42,600 nt of DNA. Source: Acidithiobacillus sulfuriphilus (lineage in GTDB: Bacteria > Pseudomonadota > Gammaproteobacteria > Acidithiobacillales > Acidithiobacillaceae). Position numbers and translations under genes: made by a program. The notes under the pieces were generated by a model. It saw only the letters and a program-made list of their open reading frames with translations. It was not told the DNA's origin and searched no databases. Of this stretch, positions 9,003-15,881 are shown in pieces. The stretch covers positions 1 through 42,600 of the forward strand of contig NZ_RIZI01000184.1 of the NCBI RefSeq assembly GCF_003721225.1, read 5' to 3'. Position 1 is the first letter of the stretch. The number at the start of each line of letters is the position of its first letter.

Positions 9003-9941
9003 ATGAACTGGCGTTGGCATCATTTTCTCAATGCACTGGAGTCCGTTCTCCTGGTCGCCGCCATGTTGCTGCTGATGGCGGCTATCGGTTGGCTCCTCGG
9101 CGGCGTGGAAACCCTATACGGGATGCTGGTGGGTGGCATCATCTTCCTGCTGATCGCCCCGCGCCTGACGCCACCGGTGCTGCTGCGCATGATGGGCGCG
9201 CAAGCTCTGACGCCGGAGCAGGGACCGCGCCTTTTTGCCATGGTGCGGAAACTCGCCAGCCGCTCCGGATTAGCCCATTTTCCCCATCTCTACCGCCTCC
9301 CCACGCCCGTATTGAACGCCTTTTCCACAGGAATCGGGAAGAATGTTTCCATCACCATTTCCGACGGACTCCTGCGCGCCCTGGACGGCCGCGAACTGGC
9401 CGGGGTCCTGGCCCATGAAATTTCCCACATCCGCCATAAGGATATCTGGGTGATGGTCATGGCCGATCTCTTCAGCCAGATGACCTGGACCTTTTCCCTC
9501 TTTGGTCAATTACTGCTTCTGATCAACCTGCCGCTGTGGCTGATGCACAGACATACCATGCCCTGGGCCGCCATTATTCTGCTCCTCTTTGCGCCCACCC
9601 TGAGTGTACTCCTGCAACTGGCGCTCTCCCGGCAGCGGGAGTTCGATGCGGATCTGGGTGCCATGGAACTGACCCATGATCCGGAGGGGCTCGCCAGCGC
9701 GCTACGGAAAATGGAGGATGGGCAAGAGCAGGAAATGAATCGCCTTTTCCCGGGTGGCGAACGGCCTGCCATACCGTCGTGGTTGCGCACCCACCCAGAT
9801 ACGGTCGAGCGCATCCGGCGTTTGCCTCATCTCGTCCTGCCTGACAGGCCCCTGGATTCTTGGGAGCGCGATGAAGGCGCGCCGCTACCGCAGGCAAAAG
9901 GTCCAGCGCGGCGGCATCACTTCACGGGTTTCCGCCTGTAG
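9003..9941 (+). CDS. M48-family (HtpX-like) membrane zinc metalloprotease
   Basis: A 312-residue protein with two N-terminal membrane helices (about residues 12-33 and 37-54), a zinc-binding HEISH motif at residues 138-142, two further hydrophobic segments (about 155-205), and a downstream REFDADLGAMEL supplying the third zinc ligand Glu. The central NAFSTG segment is also typical of the family. HtpX-like proteases degrade damaged membrane proteins on the cytoplasmic side of the inner membrane. An alternative ATG at 8985 adds six residues; neither has a strong ribosome site. The gene stands alone, between divergent and convergent neighbours. Confidence 0.9.
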   Translation: MNWRWHHFLNALESVLLVAAMLLLMAAIGWLLGGVETLYGMLVGGIIFLLIAPRLTPPVLLRMMGAQALTPEQGPRLFAMVRKLASRSGLAHFPHLYRLPTPVLNAFSTGIGKNVSITISDGLLRALDGRELAGVLAHEISHIRHKDIWVMVMADLFSQMTWTFSLFGQLLLLINLPLWLMHRHTMPWAAIILLLFAPTLSVLLQLALSRQREFDADLGAMELTHDPEGLASALRKMEDGQEQEMNRLFPGGERPAIPSWLRTHPDTVERIRRLPHLVLPDRPLDSWERDEGAPLPQAKGPARRHHFTGFRL

Positions 9942-9981
9942 ATCCGTTGCGCCGGCCTCCTTATGCGTCACGGTCTATGCG

Positions 9982-11346
9982 TTACCCTGCATTTTCAAGG
10001 CTCTCCAGCGTTTTCTGCCGTGATTCCACGGCATAACGGACCGTGACCGCAGCGCCTGCAGCGGATACCAATGCCATCATCACCAATACTGCGGGAAGAC
10101 CCAAGAAATGTTCCAGGACCGGGAAAAGGGCTGCGGACAGGGCCGCCCCCAGCCGCGAAACGGCGGTGGCTATTCCGGCAGCGCTGGCGCGCAGTTCCGT
10201 AGGGAAGATTTCCACCGCCAAGGCAAAGACAGTTACGCCGGGACCTATCCCGACGCCGAAGGCATAGATGGCGCACCCGATATAGATGCCAGGCAAGGAA
10301 TGCAGCAACATAAAGCCGGCAAAGAGGGCGAGACCCAGGGTCATCAGGCTGAATCCGGCGACTTGCAAGGGAATGCGCCCCCAACGATCCAGCCTGGGCA
10401 GGATGAAGGCGATTCCCAGGGCGGAAATCACCAGAAACGCCGCGTTTATGGCTGCTGCTGCCCCGTTGCTGGCAGCAAAGCCCTGATCCCGCAGTACCAC
10501 CGGGAAATACAGGCCGATGCCTAGGCCCACCACATCCAGGCAAAACCAGGGGAGGGCGCTCAGTACCAGACGCCGCCGCCAGGGGTGCTGCAGGAGCGCC
10601 CGCCACGGCCTGCGCTTGCCTTGATATTGGCGCAGCGTTTCTGCTATCTGCTCGTCGGACCATTGGGGCTGCAAATGCGCCAACGCCGCCTGTGCAGCAT
10701 CCGTTTGCCCGGTGCGGGACAGCCAGCGCGGCGATTCCGGGAGGCGTTGACGAACCCAGAGCAAGAGGATCGCGGGAATGGCGGCGCTGCCCAGCATCCA
10801 GCGCCAGGACACTGGACCGAGGGCGAGCAGAGACCAGCCGACGACGCTGGAGATGAGCGCACCCATATACCAAGCCAAATTTACCCAGGCAAAGCGATTG
10901 CCTCTTCGCTCGGCGGCGCTGTATTCGGCAACGATGGTCGCCACGAGGGGATAATCCATCCCTACTGCCAAGCCTATGAGGAAGCGGCCCAGGCATAGGG
11001 CGGCGAGGTTGGGGCTGAGCGCACTGACGATGGCGCCAAAAATGTACAGAAAAATGTTGGGGAAGAGCAGCCTGCGGCGGCCGAAGCGATCCGTGAGCGG
11101 CCCGCCCAGCGATGCACCGACCAAGGACCCCAACAAGGCCATGGCCATGAGCGTCCCTGTGCCGGTGGCGTGCAAATGCCAGACATTGCCCAAGGGCAGC
11201 AGGGCAACGGCGATGATACTGAGGTCGTAGCCATCCAGAAACATGCCCAACATGGCCGCGAGCAAGGCATGGCCGCGGTGCTGCTGTTGCTCCGCAGTCA
11301 ATGGCTTGGGCGCGCCATCAGCCGCCGCCCTCAACGAGCTTCCCAC
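9982..11346 (-). CDS. Major facilitator superfamily transporter
   Basis: About 454 residues with twelve membrane segments. It has the MFS signature between helices 2 and 3 (GGPLTDRFGRRRLL), the LPESPRWL motif of the sugar-porter-like branch after helix 6, and a related loop (PRLDRWGRIP) in the second half. AMLGMFLDGYDLSIIA at the first helix resembles metabolite or aromatic-acid:proton symporters, so an organic anion or sugar is plausible, but the substrate is not determined. The start is uncertain because there is no in-frame ATG before helix 1: GTG at 11346 and TTG at 11334 (with GGAAG just upstream) are the best candidates. It lies downstream of the porin on the same strand but past the porin terminator. 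Confidence 0.87.
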   Translation of the reverse strand: MGSSLRAAADGAPKPLTAEQQQHRGHALLAAMLGMFLDGYDLSIIAVALLPLGNVWHLHATGTGTLMAMALLGSLVGASLGGPLTDRFGRRRLLFPNIFLYIFGAIVSALSPNLAALCLGRFLIGLAVGMDYPLVATIVAEYSAAERRGNRFAWVNLAWYMGALISSVVGWSLLALGPVSWRWMLGSAAIPAILLLWVRQRLPESPRWLSRTGQTDAAQAALAHLQPQWSDEQIAETLRQYQGKRRPWRALLQHPWRRRLVLSALPWFCLDVVGLGIGLYFPVVLRDQGFAASNGAAAAINAAFLVISALGIAFILPRLDRWGRIPLQVAGFSLMTLGLALFAGFMLLHSLPGIYIGCAIYAFGVGIGPGVTVFALAVEIFPTELRASAAGIATAVSRLGAALSAALFPVLEHFLGLPAVLVMMALVSAAGAAVTVRYAVESRQKTLESLENAG

Positions 11347-11587
11347 TGCTCGCCCAAGTCCAACGCAAAGCGCTCGCTCTGGACCGGGCCTTGGACCAAG
11401 CGGTCTTGGGCAAGCGCTGCGGGGCCGGGGGTCCAAAGGGGCGTGCTGATCCCCACGGCACCGAAAAGGAAGGCTTTGAGATTATGCATGATCAACGCTT
11501 GGGTCGGTTAACCCAAAGCATGGCACATCCATTGGGGAGAGTCATCTGCGCCAGCGCCGTCTGCGGGCCGATATCCCGATTTCCGGG

Positions 11588-11610
11588 GTGGCGCACCGGC
11601 GGTGCGCCAC
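11588..11610. repeat. Perfect GC-rich palindrome next to the porin terminator
   Basis: Two 10-base arms, GTGGCGCACC and GGTGCGCCAC, flank a 3-base centre. It abuts the T-tract of the porin terminator, so minus-strand transcripts would form two hairpins in series. On the plus strand the stem is followed by six A residues, not T, so it is not a terminator for that strand. Confidence 0.75.
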
Positions 11611-11642
11611 AAAAAAGCCGCCCGGAAGCAAATCCGGACGGC
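11611..11642 (-). terminator. Rho-independent terminator of the porin gene
   Basis: Read on the minus strand, GCCGTCCGG and CCGGGCGGC form a 9-bp stem (one G-T pair) with an 8-base loop, followed directly by TTTTTT. It begins about 35 bases after the porin stop. Confidence 0.85.
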
Positions 11643-11676
11643 CCGTTCCGCTGCGCGGCCAATCCCGCCGCTTCGC

Positions 11677-12921
11677 CTAGAAGGCGGTCTGGAACTGCAC
11701 CACCATGGTATTATACACATAACCATTGCCCGGCGCGATGTTCCTGCCCGCCGCCCGCCAGGCGCTGCTCCGGCTGGGAATCACATAGTTCAACTGAACC
11801 TTGGCTGCATTTGGATTCTTGGGATTCCAGTAATAGTTCACCCCCAGAGTGAGATTGTCGAGGGTCGCCCCGTTCACCAGACCCGCCATGGATGTCACCC
11901 GGGCGGCTTTGCTCACGGCCGCCAGACCGGCATTGCTCCCCACCTGGAACTGCTCGAAACGGATTGCCGGCTCCAGGTCCAGCCAGTCGGGGGTCAGGTG
12001 CATTTCGTGGAGATTCGCCAATCCAGCGACGTACCAGTCCGTGGCCCCAAGTCCCTCGATACCGCCGTAGGAACTCACCGCCGCATATTCTGCCAAGTAT
12101 TTCAGTCCGTGGATATTCCCATCGACACCAATGGTCCAGGCAGACACATTCTTCGCCGCGGGGACGCGCACGCCGTTGAGGGTATAGAGCTGCGCGGCAT
12201 CCGCCCGGGCGCCCGACAGGGCCACGTTGAACATCGAACTCGGGCGGTAACCTACCATGGCGGAGAACAGATAGCGGCCACTGCCGTTACTCATGACTCC
12301 GCCCACCTGGGTCTGCCCGCCGCCGACGGGAAGGGCCACGTTATAGGAGTTGAAGGCACTGCCTGCGTCAACCGAGTGGTTGTCGAAAATGCCGACCGCG
12401 TAATAGGCCTTCGTTTTATAGAGGTTTGGGCTATGCAGCATGACACCGATGGAACGGTTGCCGCCCAGGGACTGGGTCATGCTCCGCTGGATGAAAGGCA
12501 ATCCCGAACCACTGTATTGGACCCGCTCCAAACCCAGGGGGATACGGAATTTACCGGCCTGGGCGGAAAGGTAGGGATGGAGATGGATGTCGAGATAGGC
12601 ATCCTGCACGCCGGCATTGGCCCCCGGCAGGGCAAAGCCCTGGCCGTTGTTGTAGGTGCTGTTCAAGATACTGCTTTGCCAGAGACGGTCCCACTTGTAA
12701 TGAAAGAAGTAATCCACGCCGCGCACCGCCTGGCCTTTGACGCCGAGACGGATCCGGTTGCCGCTGAAGACCATTCCCTCCGGCCCGCCCGTCCCGAACT
12801 GCTGGCTGCCGGCAATCTGCATGTAACCAAAAAGAACGGGCTGCTGCTTGTCGGGATCGTCGGCCATGGCTACCGTGGGCAATGCCAGGCCGAGAGCTGC
12901 GGTAATAAGTGTTTTTTTCAT
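11677..12921 (-). CDS. Outer-membrane porin (phosphate-selective porin O/P-like)
   Basis: A 414-residue protein starting MKKTLITAALGLALPTVAMA, a clear signal peptide cut before DDPDKQ. The mature part is a run of amphipathic beta-strands with turns rich in Gly, Asn and Asp, and ends VVQFQTAF with the C-terminal Phe needed for barrel assembly. Stretches such as VQDAYLDIHLHPYLSAQAGKF and LGLERVQYSGSGLPFIQRSM look like the OprO/OprP-type porin family. A GGAGGAG lies just upstream of the ATG. Upstream are a sigma-54-type promoter and repeated dyads, and downstream a strong terminator, so it is a single-gene transcript under activator control (inference). The permeant solute is not known. Confidence 0.88.
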   Translation of the reverse strand: MKKTLITAALGLALPTVAMADDPDKQQPVLFGYMQIAGSQQFGTGGPEGMVFSGNRIRLGVKGQAVRGVDYFFHYKWDRLWQSSILNSTYNNGQGFALPGANAGVQDAYLDIHLHPYLSAQAGKFRIPLGLERVQYSGSGLPFIQRSMTQSLGGNRSIGVMLHSPNLYKTKAYYAVGIFDNHSVDAGSAFNSYNVALPVGGGQTQVGGVMSNGSGRYLFSAMVGYRPSSMFNVALSGARADAAQLYTLNGVRVPAAKNVSAWTIGVDGNIHGLKYLAEYAAVSSYGGIEGLGATDWYVAGLANLHEMHLTPDWLDLEPAIRFEQFQVGSNAGLAAVSKAARVTSMAGLVNGATLDNLTLGVNYYWNPKNPNAAKVQLNYVIPSRSSAWRAAGRNIAPGNGYVYNTMVVQFQTAF

Positions 12922-12933
12922 GACGCTCCTCCA

Positions 12934-12949
12934 TACTCAAAATTGAGTA
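12934..12949. promoter_or_regulatory. Dyad at the predicted porin transcript start
   Basis: A perfect 7-base inverted repeat, TACTCAA-AA-TTGAGTA, lies between the porin ribosome site and the predicted -12 element. With a 2-base centre it is more likely a protein-binding operator than an RNA hairpin. Confidence 0.4.
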
Positions 12950-12959
12950 GGAACTCCAT

Positions 12960-12975
12960 GGCAAGATTTATGCCC
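12960..12975 (-). promoter_or_regulatory. Sigma-54 (RpoN) type promoter for the porin
   Basis: The minus strand reads GGGCATAAATCTTGCC. This keeps the GG-N10-GC spacing and the GGCA and TTGC cores of the -24/-12 consensus TGGCACG-N4-TTGC. It lies about 40 bases upstream of the porin ATG, leaving room for a short leader with the ribosome site. Confidence 0.5.
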
Positions 12976-13015
12976 ATATAAGCCCGCAGAAAAATGGGTA
13001 AAGCCATGAGGTTGC

Positions 13016-13031
13016 TGTCCCGAATGGGACA
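13016..13031. promoter_or_regulatory. Candidate activator site (TGTCCC-N4-GGGACA)
   Basis: A perfect 6-base inverted repeat lies about 45 bases upstream of the -24 element of the porin promoter. Further GGACA half-sites occur at 13048-13052 and 13090-13094. The arrangement resembles upstream activating sites for enhancer-binding proteins of sigma-54; the regulator is not in the window. Confidence 0.4.
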
Positions 13032-13095
13032 AAGACTTTTTGCTGATGGACAAAACGGGAAGCATCGCGGAGATGTTGAAAAAGAAGATGGACAA

Positions 13096-13123
13096 CTTGC
13101 GCATAATGCCCATTATGTTAAAT
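13096..13123 (+). other. dif: XerCD dif site (chromosome dimer resolution / phage attachment)
   Basis: The 28-base site has a left (XerC-side) arm CTTGCGCATAA, a 6-base centre TGCCCA and a right (XerD-side) arm TTATGTTAAAT. Against E. coli dif as I remember it, the XerD arm matches 11 of 11 and the XerC arm 9 of 11, while the centre is the variable part. Such a site marks the replication terminus region, and also serves as attachment site for filamentous phages that use host XerCD. An inovirus remnant follows immediately, which supports the second role too. Confidence 0.88.
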
Positions 13124-13154
13124 AGGTTATGGACATTGACAGCCCTGACCACCC

Positions 13155-13203
13155 TTCTCATTCTGGCGTTGGTCCAACAAGAGCAACGCCAGAACCATGA
13201 GAA
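13155..13203. repeat. Long hairpin 31 bases from dif
   Basis: Arms of 17 bases (TTCTCAT then TCTGGCGTTG, against CAACGCCAGA then ATGAGAA, separated by a 3-base bulge) flank a 12-base loop. No T-tract follows. It sits between dif and the phage-derived segment, so it may be a relic of a phage packaging or attachment hairpin (inference). Confidence 0.6.
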
Positions 13204-13359
13204 TCCCTCCGCTTGAGATCAAAAAATACGGTAACGTCTTAAAAATCATCATCACGATCCCGTGGGACGAGATCCTAACAAACCCATCCACGGCCACAAC
13301 CGAAGCCCCCAGATCCACAACCAGATCCCCAACATTGGCAAAACCTAACGGCCAGGGTC

Positions 13360-13599
13360 GTGAATGCACACCAGAAACACAACAGCATCAGCGCAACAGC
13401 AAAGGCCTTAGACCTGACCTACTACACCACCCAGGTCATCCTGCGAGAAGAAAAAACCAGGCAGAACCGGGCAAAACGACGGGCACAGATCGAAGAAGCA
13501 AAAGGCTTGGCCCAAGGAAAAACCCCGATCGAGGACATCGCACAGATCTTCGGGAAGCCGGCTGGGACAATCAGGAGATGGACATCCAGCGGAAGCTAG
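13360..13599 (+). CDS. Small helix-turn-helix protein, probably phage-derived
   Basis: A 79-residue basic protein from a GTG start. Two segments look like helix-turn-helix units: SISATAKALDLTYYTTQVIL near the N-terminus and PIEDIAQIFGKPAGTIRRWT near the C-terminus, joined by a charged helix (REEKTRQNRAKRRAQIEEAK). This suggests a DNA-binding regulator. The frame is open further upstream to about 13279 without an ATG, so the start is uncertain. It runs opposite to the zot/coiled-coil genes, as a phage immunity or control gene might. I do not recognise the family. Confidence 0.5.
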   Translation: MNAHQKHNSISATAKALDLTYYTTQVILREEKTRQNRAKRRAQIEEAKGLAQGKTPIEDIAQIFGKPAGTIRRWTSSGS

Positions 13600-13657
13600 T
13601 CCTCTCCCCCGCTAGAGCTGGGGGCTTCCAGGATTCCCCCGCCAACCGTCCCCGCAG

Positions 13658-13788
13658 GCGGGGACTCCTCGCGGCGGTGCGCGCCGGTGCGCGTCCTGGT
13701 CGTGATCCATCACGGGCGCGCGTAGGCCGGTAGGGTCACCAAGGGTGGGGGGTCGGCCGGCGACCGTGGCGAGCAGGCCCGCGAGACC
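13658..13788. repeat. Phage-remnant non-coding repeat, copy 1
   Basis: About 130 bases beginning GCGGGGACTCCTCGC, with CGCGCCGGTGCGCGTCCTGGTCGTGA-like sequence inside, recur in diverged form at 14218-14348. A perfect 8-bp stem (GTCCCCGC, AG, GCGGGGAC) at 13648-13665 overlaps its left end, and a GTTACA-G-TGTAAC palindrome follows at about 13788. The stretch 13600-13895 holds no gene that I can support. Both copies sit just after a coiled-coil gene on the minus strand, so this may be the phage intergenic (origin/packaging) region. Confidence 0.6.
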
Positions 13789-13895
13789 GTTACAGTGTAA
13801 CAAACAAAGTAGGCCTAAAACCGGCGTGAGCCGGCAGGAGGCAGTGGCGGACCGGCCCACCACTGGGGAGTGTGACCAGTGAACAATCCTTAGAC

Positions 13896-14147
13896 CTAAG
13901 ACGTGAGCTCAAGGCGGCGCTCTAGGCGCTCTAGGCGCTCAATGCGCTCTACCAACCGATCCAGCGTAACCTGCTAGCGAGCGTCGGTCTCATCCCCCAA
14001 ATTGATCTCCCGTCTGACCAGATTCATGGCCTGTTCCAGGCCTGACATCCGGTGCTTGAGATCAATCATATCATCAGCAATCTGGTCCACACGCCCGCGA
14101 ATATGACGCAAATGCTCCAATACAAGGTTTTCCATGTTGTCAGTCAT
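13896..14147 (-). pseudogene. Coiled-coil MTDN-ENL family gene, copy C, with an in-frame amber stop
   Basis: It starts MTDNMENLVLEHLRHIRGRV and is paralogous to the genes at 14407 and 15248. The frame is broken by TAG at 13974-13976 after about 57 residues, but reads on without a shift as QVTLDRLVERIERLERLERR up to a final stop at 13896, matching the C-terminal ERIERIERRL of the other copies. The damage is therefore a single nonsense codon. A GGAAG lies upstream of the ATG. Either a decayed copy or, less likely, a read-through gene. Confidence 0.75.
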
Positions 14148-14159
14148 GACAGCTTCCAA

Positions 14160-14217
14160 TCAGGGGCCAATGGTCAAACTACCAGTATAGCGCGTGACCA
14201 TCTTGCCCTGGTAGCGA
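14160..14217 (-). pseudogene. 3' end of a zot-like gene, fragment C
   Basis: Nineteen codons read RYQGKMVTRYTGSLTIGP and stop just before the coiled-coil gene C. The YQGK-x-VTRYT sequence is shared with the ends of fragments A and B. The homology starts abruptly at 14217, at the edge of non-coding repeat copy 2, which marks a rearrangement junction. Confidence 0.65.
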
Positions 14218-14348
14218 GCGGGGACCCCTCGCAGCGGGGCGCGCCGGTGCGCGTCCTGATCGTGACGCATCGATGGGCGACATAAGCCTGCTGGTCATCA
14301 AGTAGAGTGGCAGCCCGGCGAAAGTGGCGGGTAGGCCCGGGAGAGAGC
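14218..14348. repeat. Phage-remnant non-coding repeat, copy 2
   Basis: A diverged copy of 13658-13788: both contain CGCGCCGGTGCGCGTCCTG followed by TCGTGA, and both end near GCAGGCCCG/GTAGGCCCG. It lies between coiled-coil gene B and zot fragment C. Similarity resumes in the adjacent 3' end of the coiled-coil genes (CAAGGCGGCGCTC), so the repeat unit includes that end. Confidence 0.6.
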
Positions 14349-14406
14349 GGATCTTGTTGCTGAAGTTCCCACTGGCGAACCTCACCAGTGGGAAGCAGGC
14401 CAAAAC

Positions 14407-14649
14407 CTAGACCGTGAGATCAAGGCGGCGCTCGATGCGCTCGATACGCTCAAGCAAGCTGTCATAGCGCACATGTTGCTCAGCGATGGAACCGGACATA
14501 TGCGCCAAGTACTGCATAATGGTTGCAGTGGTGGACTCAAGCGTCGTGATCCGGCTTTTGATCTCCTTGAGCTCACGCTCAATACGATCCTGGCCGGCCT
14601 GAAAGCGCTTGAGGTGCTCAAGAATGAGGTTTTCCGTGTTGTCAGTCAT
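14407..14649 (-). CDS. Small coiled-coil protein of the MTDN-ENL family, copy B
   Basis: An intact 80-residue protein, MTDNTENLILEHLKRFQAGQ at the start, with heptad-patterned helices through most of its length and a C-terminal SLLERIERIERRLDL. It has no membrane segment or enzyme motif. It follows the zot remnant B by about 15 bases, the same place its paralogs occupy, so it belongs to the phage module. I have seen similar short proteins in many proteobacteria without a known function; a regulatory or oligomerising role is only a guess. The ATG at 14649 has GGTAGGTG upstream. Confidence 0.7.
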   Translation of the reverse strand: MTDNTENLILEHLKRFQAGQDRIERELKEIKSRITTLESTTATIMQYLAHMSGSIAEQHVRYDSLLERIERIERRLDLTV

Positions 14650-14663
14650 AGGCACCTACCCAA

Positions 14664-15240
14664 TTATGGGACAATGGTCCGATTATCAGTATAGCGCGTG
14701 ACCGCCTTGCCCTGGTAGTGACAGACAGGGCCACCATCGAGGACCTGGCAGCTAGAGGCAGGGATCAAGACATATTCACCAGAGACAGAAACAGCGATAC
14801 CGGACGCCGCCAACGTCACAGGTCCAGTTGGATATATTCCGCACACAATAAGCCTTGCTCACCAAGACATAGCCCCCAGCCGGGACCTTGACCGACGAGA
14901 TTCAGACGAGATCAAGCCAAGGATCTGCAAAGTCGGCAAGGGCTGCGCCGGGGCAGCGGGGGCGGCAGGGTGAACCGTGGACTGCCAGACAACGGGGAAC
15001 AGAGGCTGTGGCGCAGCGGAGACAACCGGGGCCGTTTTTTGAGTGCCCATGGAGGCCAACTGACCAGAGTGCAGCATGTGGAAAAGATACCAGCCAGAGA
15101 CAGCGGCAAGGCCAAAGAAAATCGGAATAAACCACACCTTCCACGGAATACGCAGCCCATGAGTGTGAGCGTCAGCGCTTTTATAGGAGGCAAAAACCTT
15201 CTTAGGATACTGCCCCCCCCGGTGAACGCTGAACACGAAA
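14664..15240 (-). pseudogene. Zot-like (filamentous phage assembly protein pI) gene, truncated and frameshifted, copy B
   Basis: The first part reads KVFASYKSADAHTHGLRIPW followed by a membrane segment (KVWFIPIFFGLAAVSGWYLF) and a Pro/Ala-rich periplasmic linker. This is the usual layout after the Zot ATPase domain. The frame then shifts twice: one frame continues with VPAGGYVLVSKAYCVRNISN, and another with SGEYVLIPASSCQVLDGGPV and HYQGKAVTRYTD to the stop at 14664. The N-terminal P-loop ATPase is missing; upstream sequence is coiled-coil gene A. Zot/pI drives phage extrusion through the membrane, which this relic cannot do. Confidence 0.75.
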
Positions 15241-15247
15241 CAGCAAT

Positions 15248-15502
15248 TTAAGGTATGAGCTCAAGCCTGCGCTCGATACGCTCGATACGGTCAACAATCT
15301 GATCAATCCGGCTCTGTTGGCGATAGGCATCCTCTTGCATACCAACCAGATCACCCCGAAGACGAACCAAGGCAGCCTCCAAAGAAGTTACTCGCTGCTT
15401 GAGATCCCGGAATTCATCGTGCATCTCAATGCGCAAGATAGCCACCTCATTACGAAGCGCCTTCAAATGCTCTAACAACAAGTTCTCAATATTGTCCGTC
15501 AT
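15248..15502 (-). CDS. Small coiled-coil protein of the MTDN-ENL family, copy A
   Basis: An intact 84-residue protein beginning MTDNIENLLLEHLKALRNEV and ending DRIERIERRLELIP, almost entirely predicted as amphipathic helix with heptad spacing. It has a GAGGTGATG just upstream of the ATG and follows zot fragment A by 27 bases. Together with copies B and C it shows that this gene is a regular companion of the phage zot gene. Function unknown. Confidence 0.7.
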   Translation of the reverse strand: MTDNIENLLLEHLKALRNEVAILRIEMHDEFRDLKQRVTSLEAALVRLRGDLVGMQEDAYRQQSRIDQIVDRIERIERRLELIP

Positions 15503-15529
15503 GCATCACCTCAAGGAATCATACCTTGC

Positions 15530-15690
15530 TTACGAAGTATAGCGTGTAACCATCTTACCCTGGTAGTGACAGAGCGGACCACCATCGAGAACTTGACAGT
15601 CAGCGACCGGGATCAAGACGCAGTCGCTGGCGGCCGAACTGGCAACGAACAGGACTTTCTTTCGCGTTTCGGGGGCTGACCGCTTAGCCA
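15530..15690 (-). pseudogene. 3' end of a zot-like gene, fragment A
   Basis: An open frame reads ASDCVLIPVADCQVLDGGPL then CHYQGKMVTRYTS and stops at 15530. It matches zot copy B over the last ~35 residues, including both Cys positions. Upstream of about 15690 the frame closes and no membrane segment or ATPase part is found, so only the C-terminal tail survives. It is followed by coiled-coil gene A. Confidence 0.65.
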
Positions 15691-15881
15691 GGGCCGTTCA
15701 GCTAAGAACAAGCAAGCGTAGCGGCATCGCCGCCCGCAATGGAAGCGCATGGACTAGGCGTGCCCTGCCATCGTCGGATGGCGATGGGTCTGGCTGAACT
15801 TCTTGGGGGTGATACCATCCAATGGTCATATCATCTGATAATGTATATTTATGGTCGGCAAGGCACTGCTAGGGGGATTCC

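Larger units (their letters stand above)
13124..15690 (-). mobile_element. Decayed inovirus (filamentous phage) remnant at dif
   Basis: The stretch from dif to about 15690 holds three zot 3' fragments, three paralogous coiled-coil genes that each follow a zot fragment, a duplicated non-coding segment, and a small HTH gene on the other strand. No replication initiator, coat or adsorption gene and no Zot ATPase domain is present, so it is defective. The order on the minus strand is zot end A, coiled-coil A, zot B, coiled-coil B, zot end C, coiled-coil C. The right boundary is approximate because no second clear att site was found. Confidence 0.75.

Noticed and set aside
13127..13252. A 41-residue minus-strand frame with one hydrophobic helix (possible phage coat or membrane protein)
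   Set aside because: It spans the 17-bp hairpin, has no good ribosome site, and the hydrophobic stretch could arise from the repeat itself. Not supported enough to annotate.
13600..13790. Hairpins after the HTH gene considered as an IS200/IS605 end or omegaRNA-like element
   Set aside because: No tnpA or tnpB trace is nearby, and a diverged copy sits in the phage module, so a phage non-coding region explains it better.
15831..15858. A possible second dif/att site (GATAA-TGTATA-TTTATGG)
   Set aside because: The centre resembles dif, but the left arm matches only 5 of 11 and the right arm poorly. In an AT-rich promoter-like stretch this is likely chance; it would be worth a scored search only.
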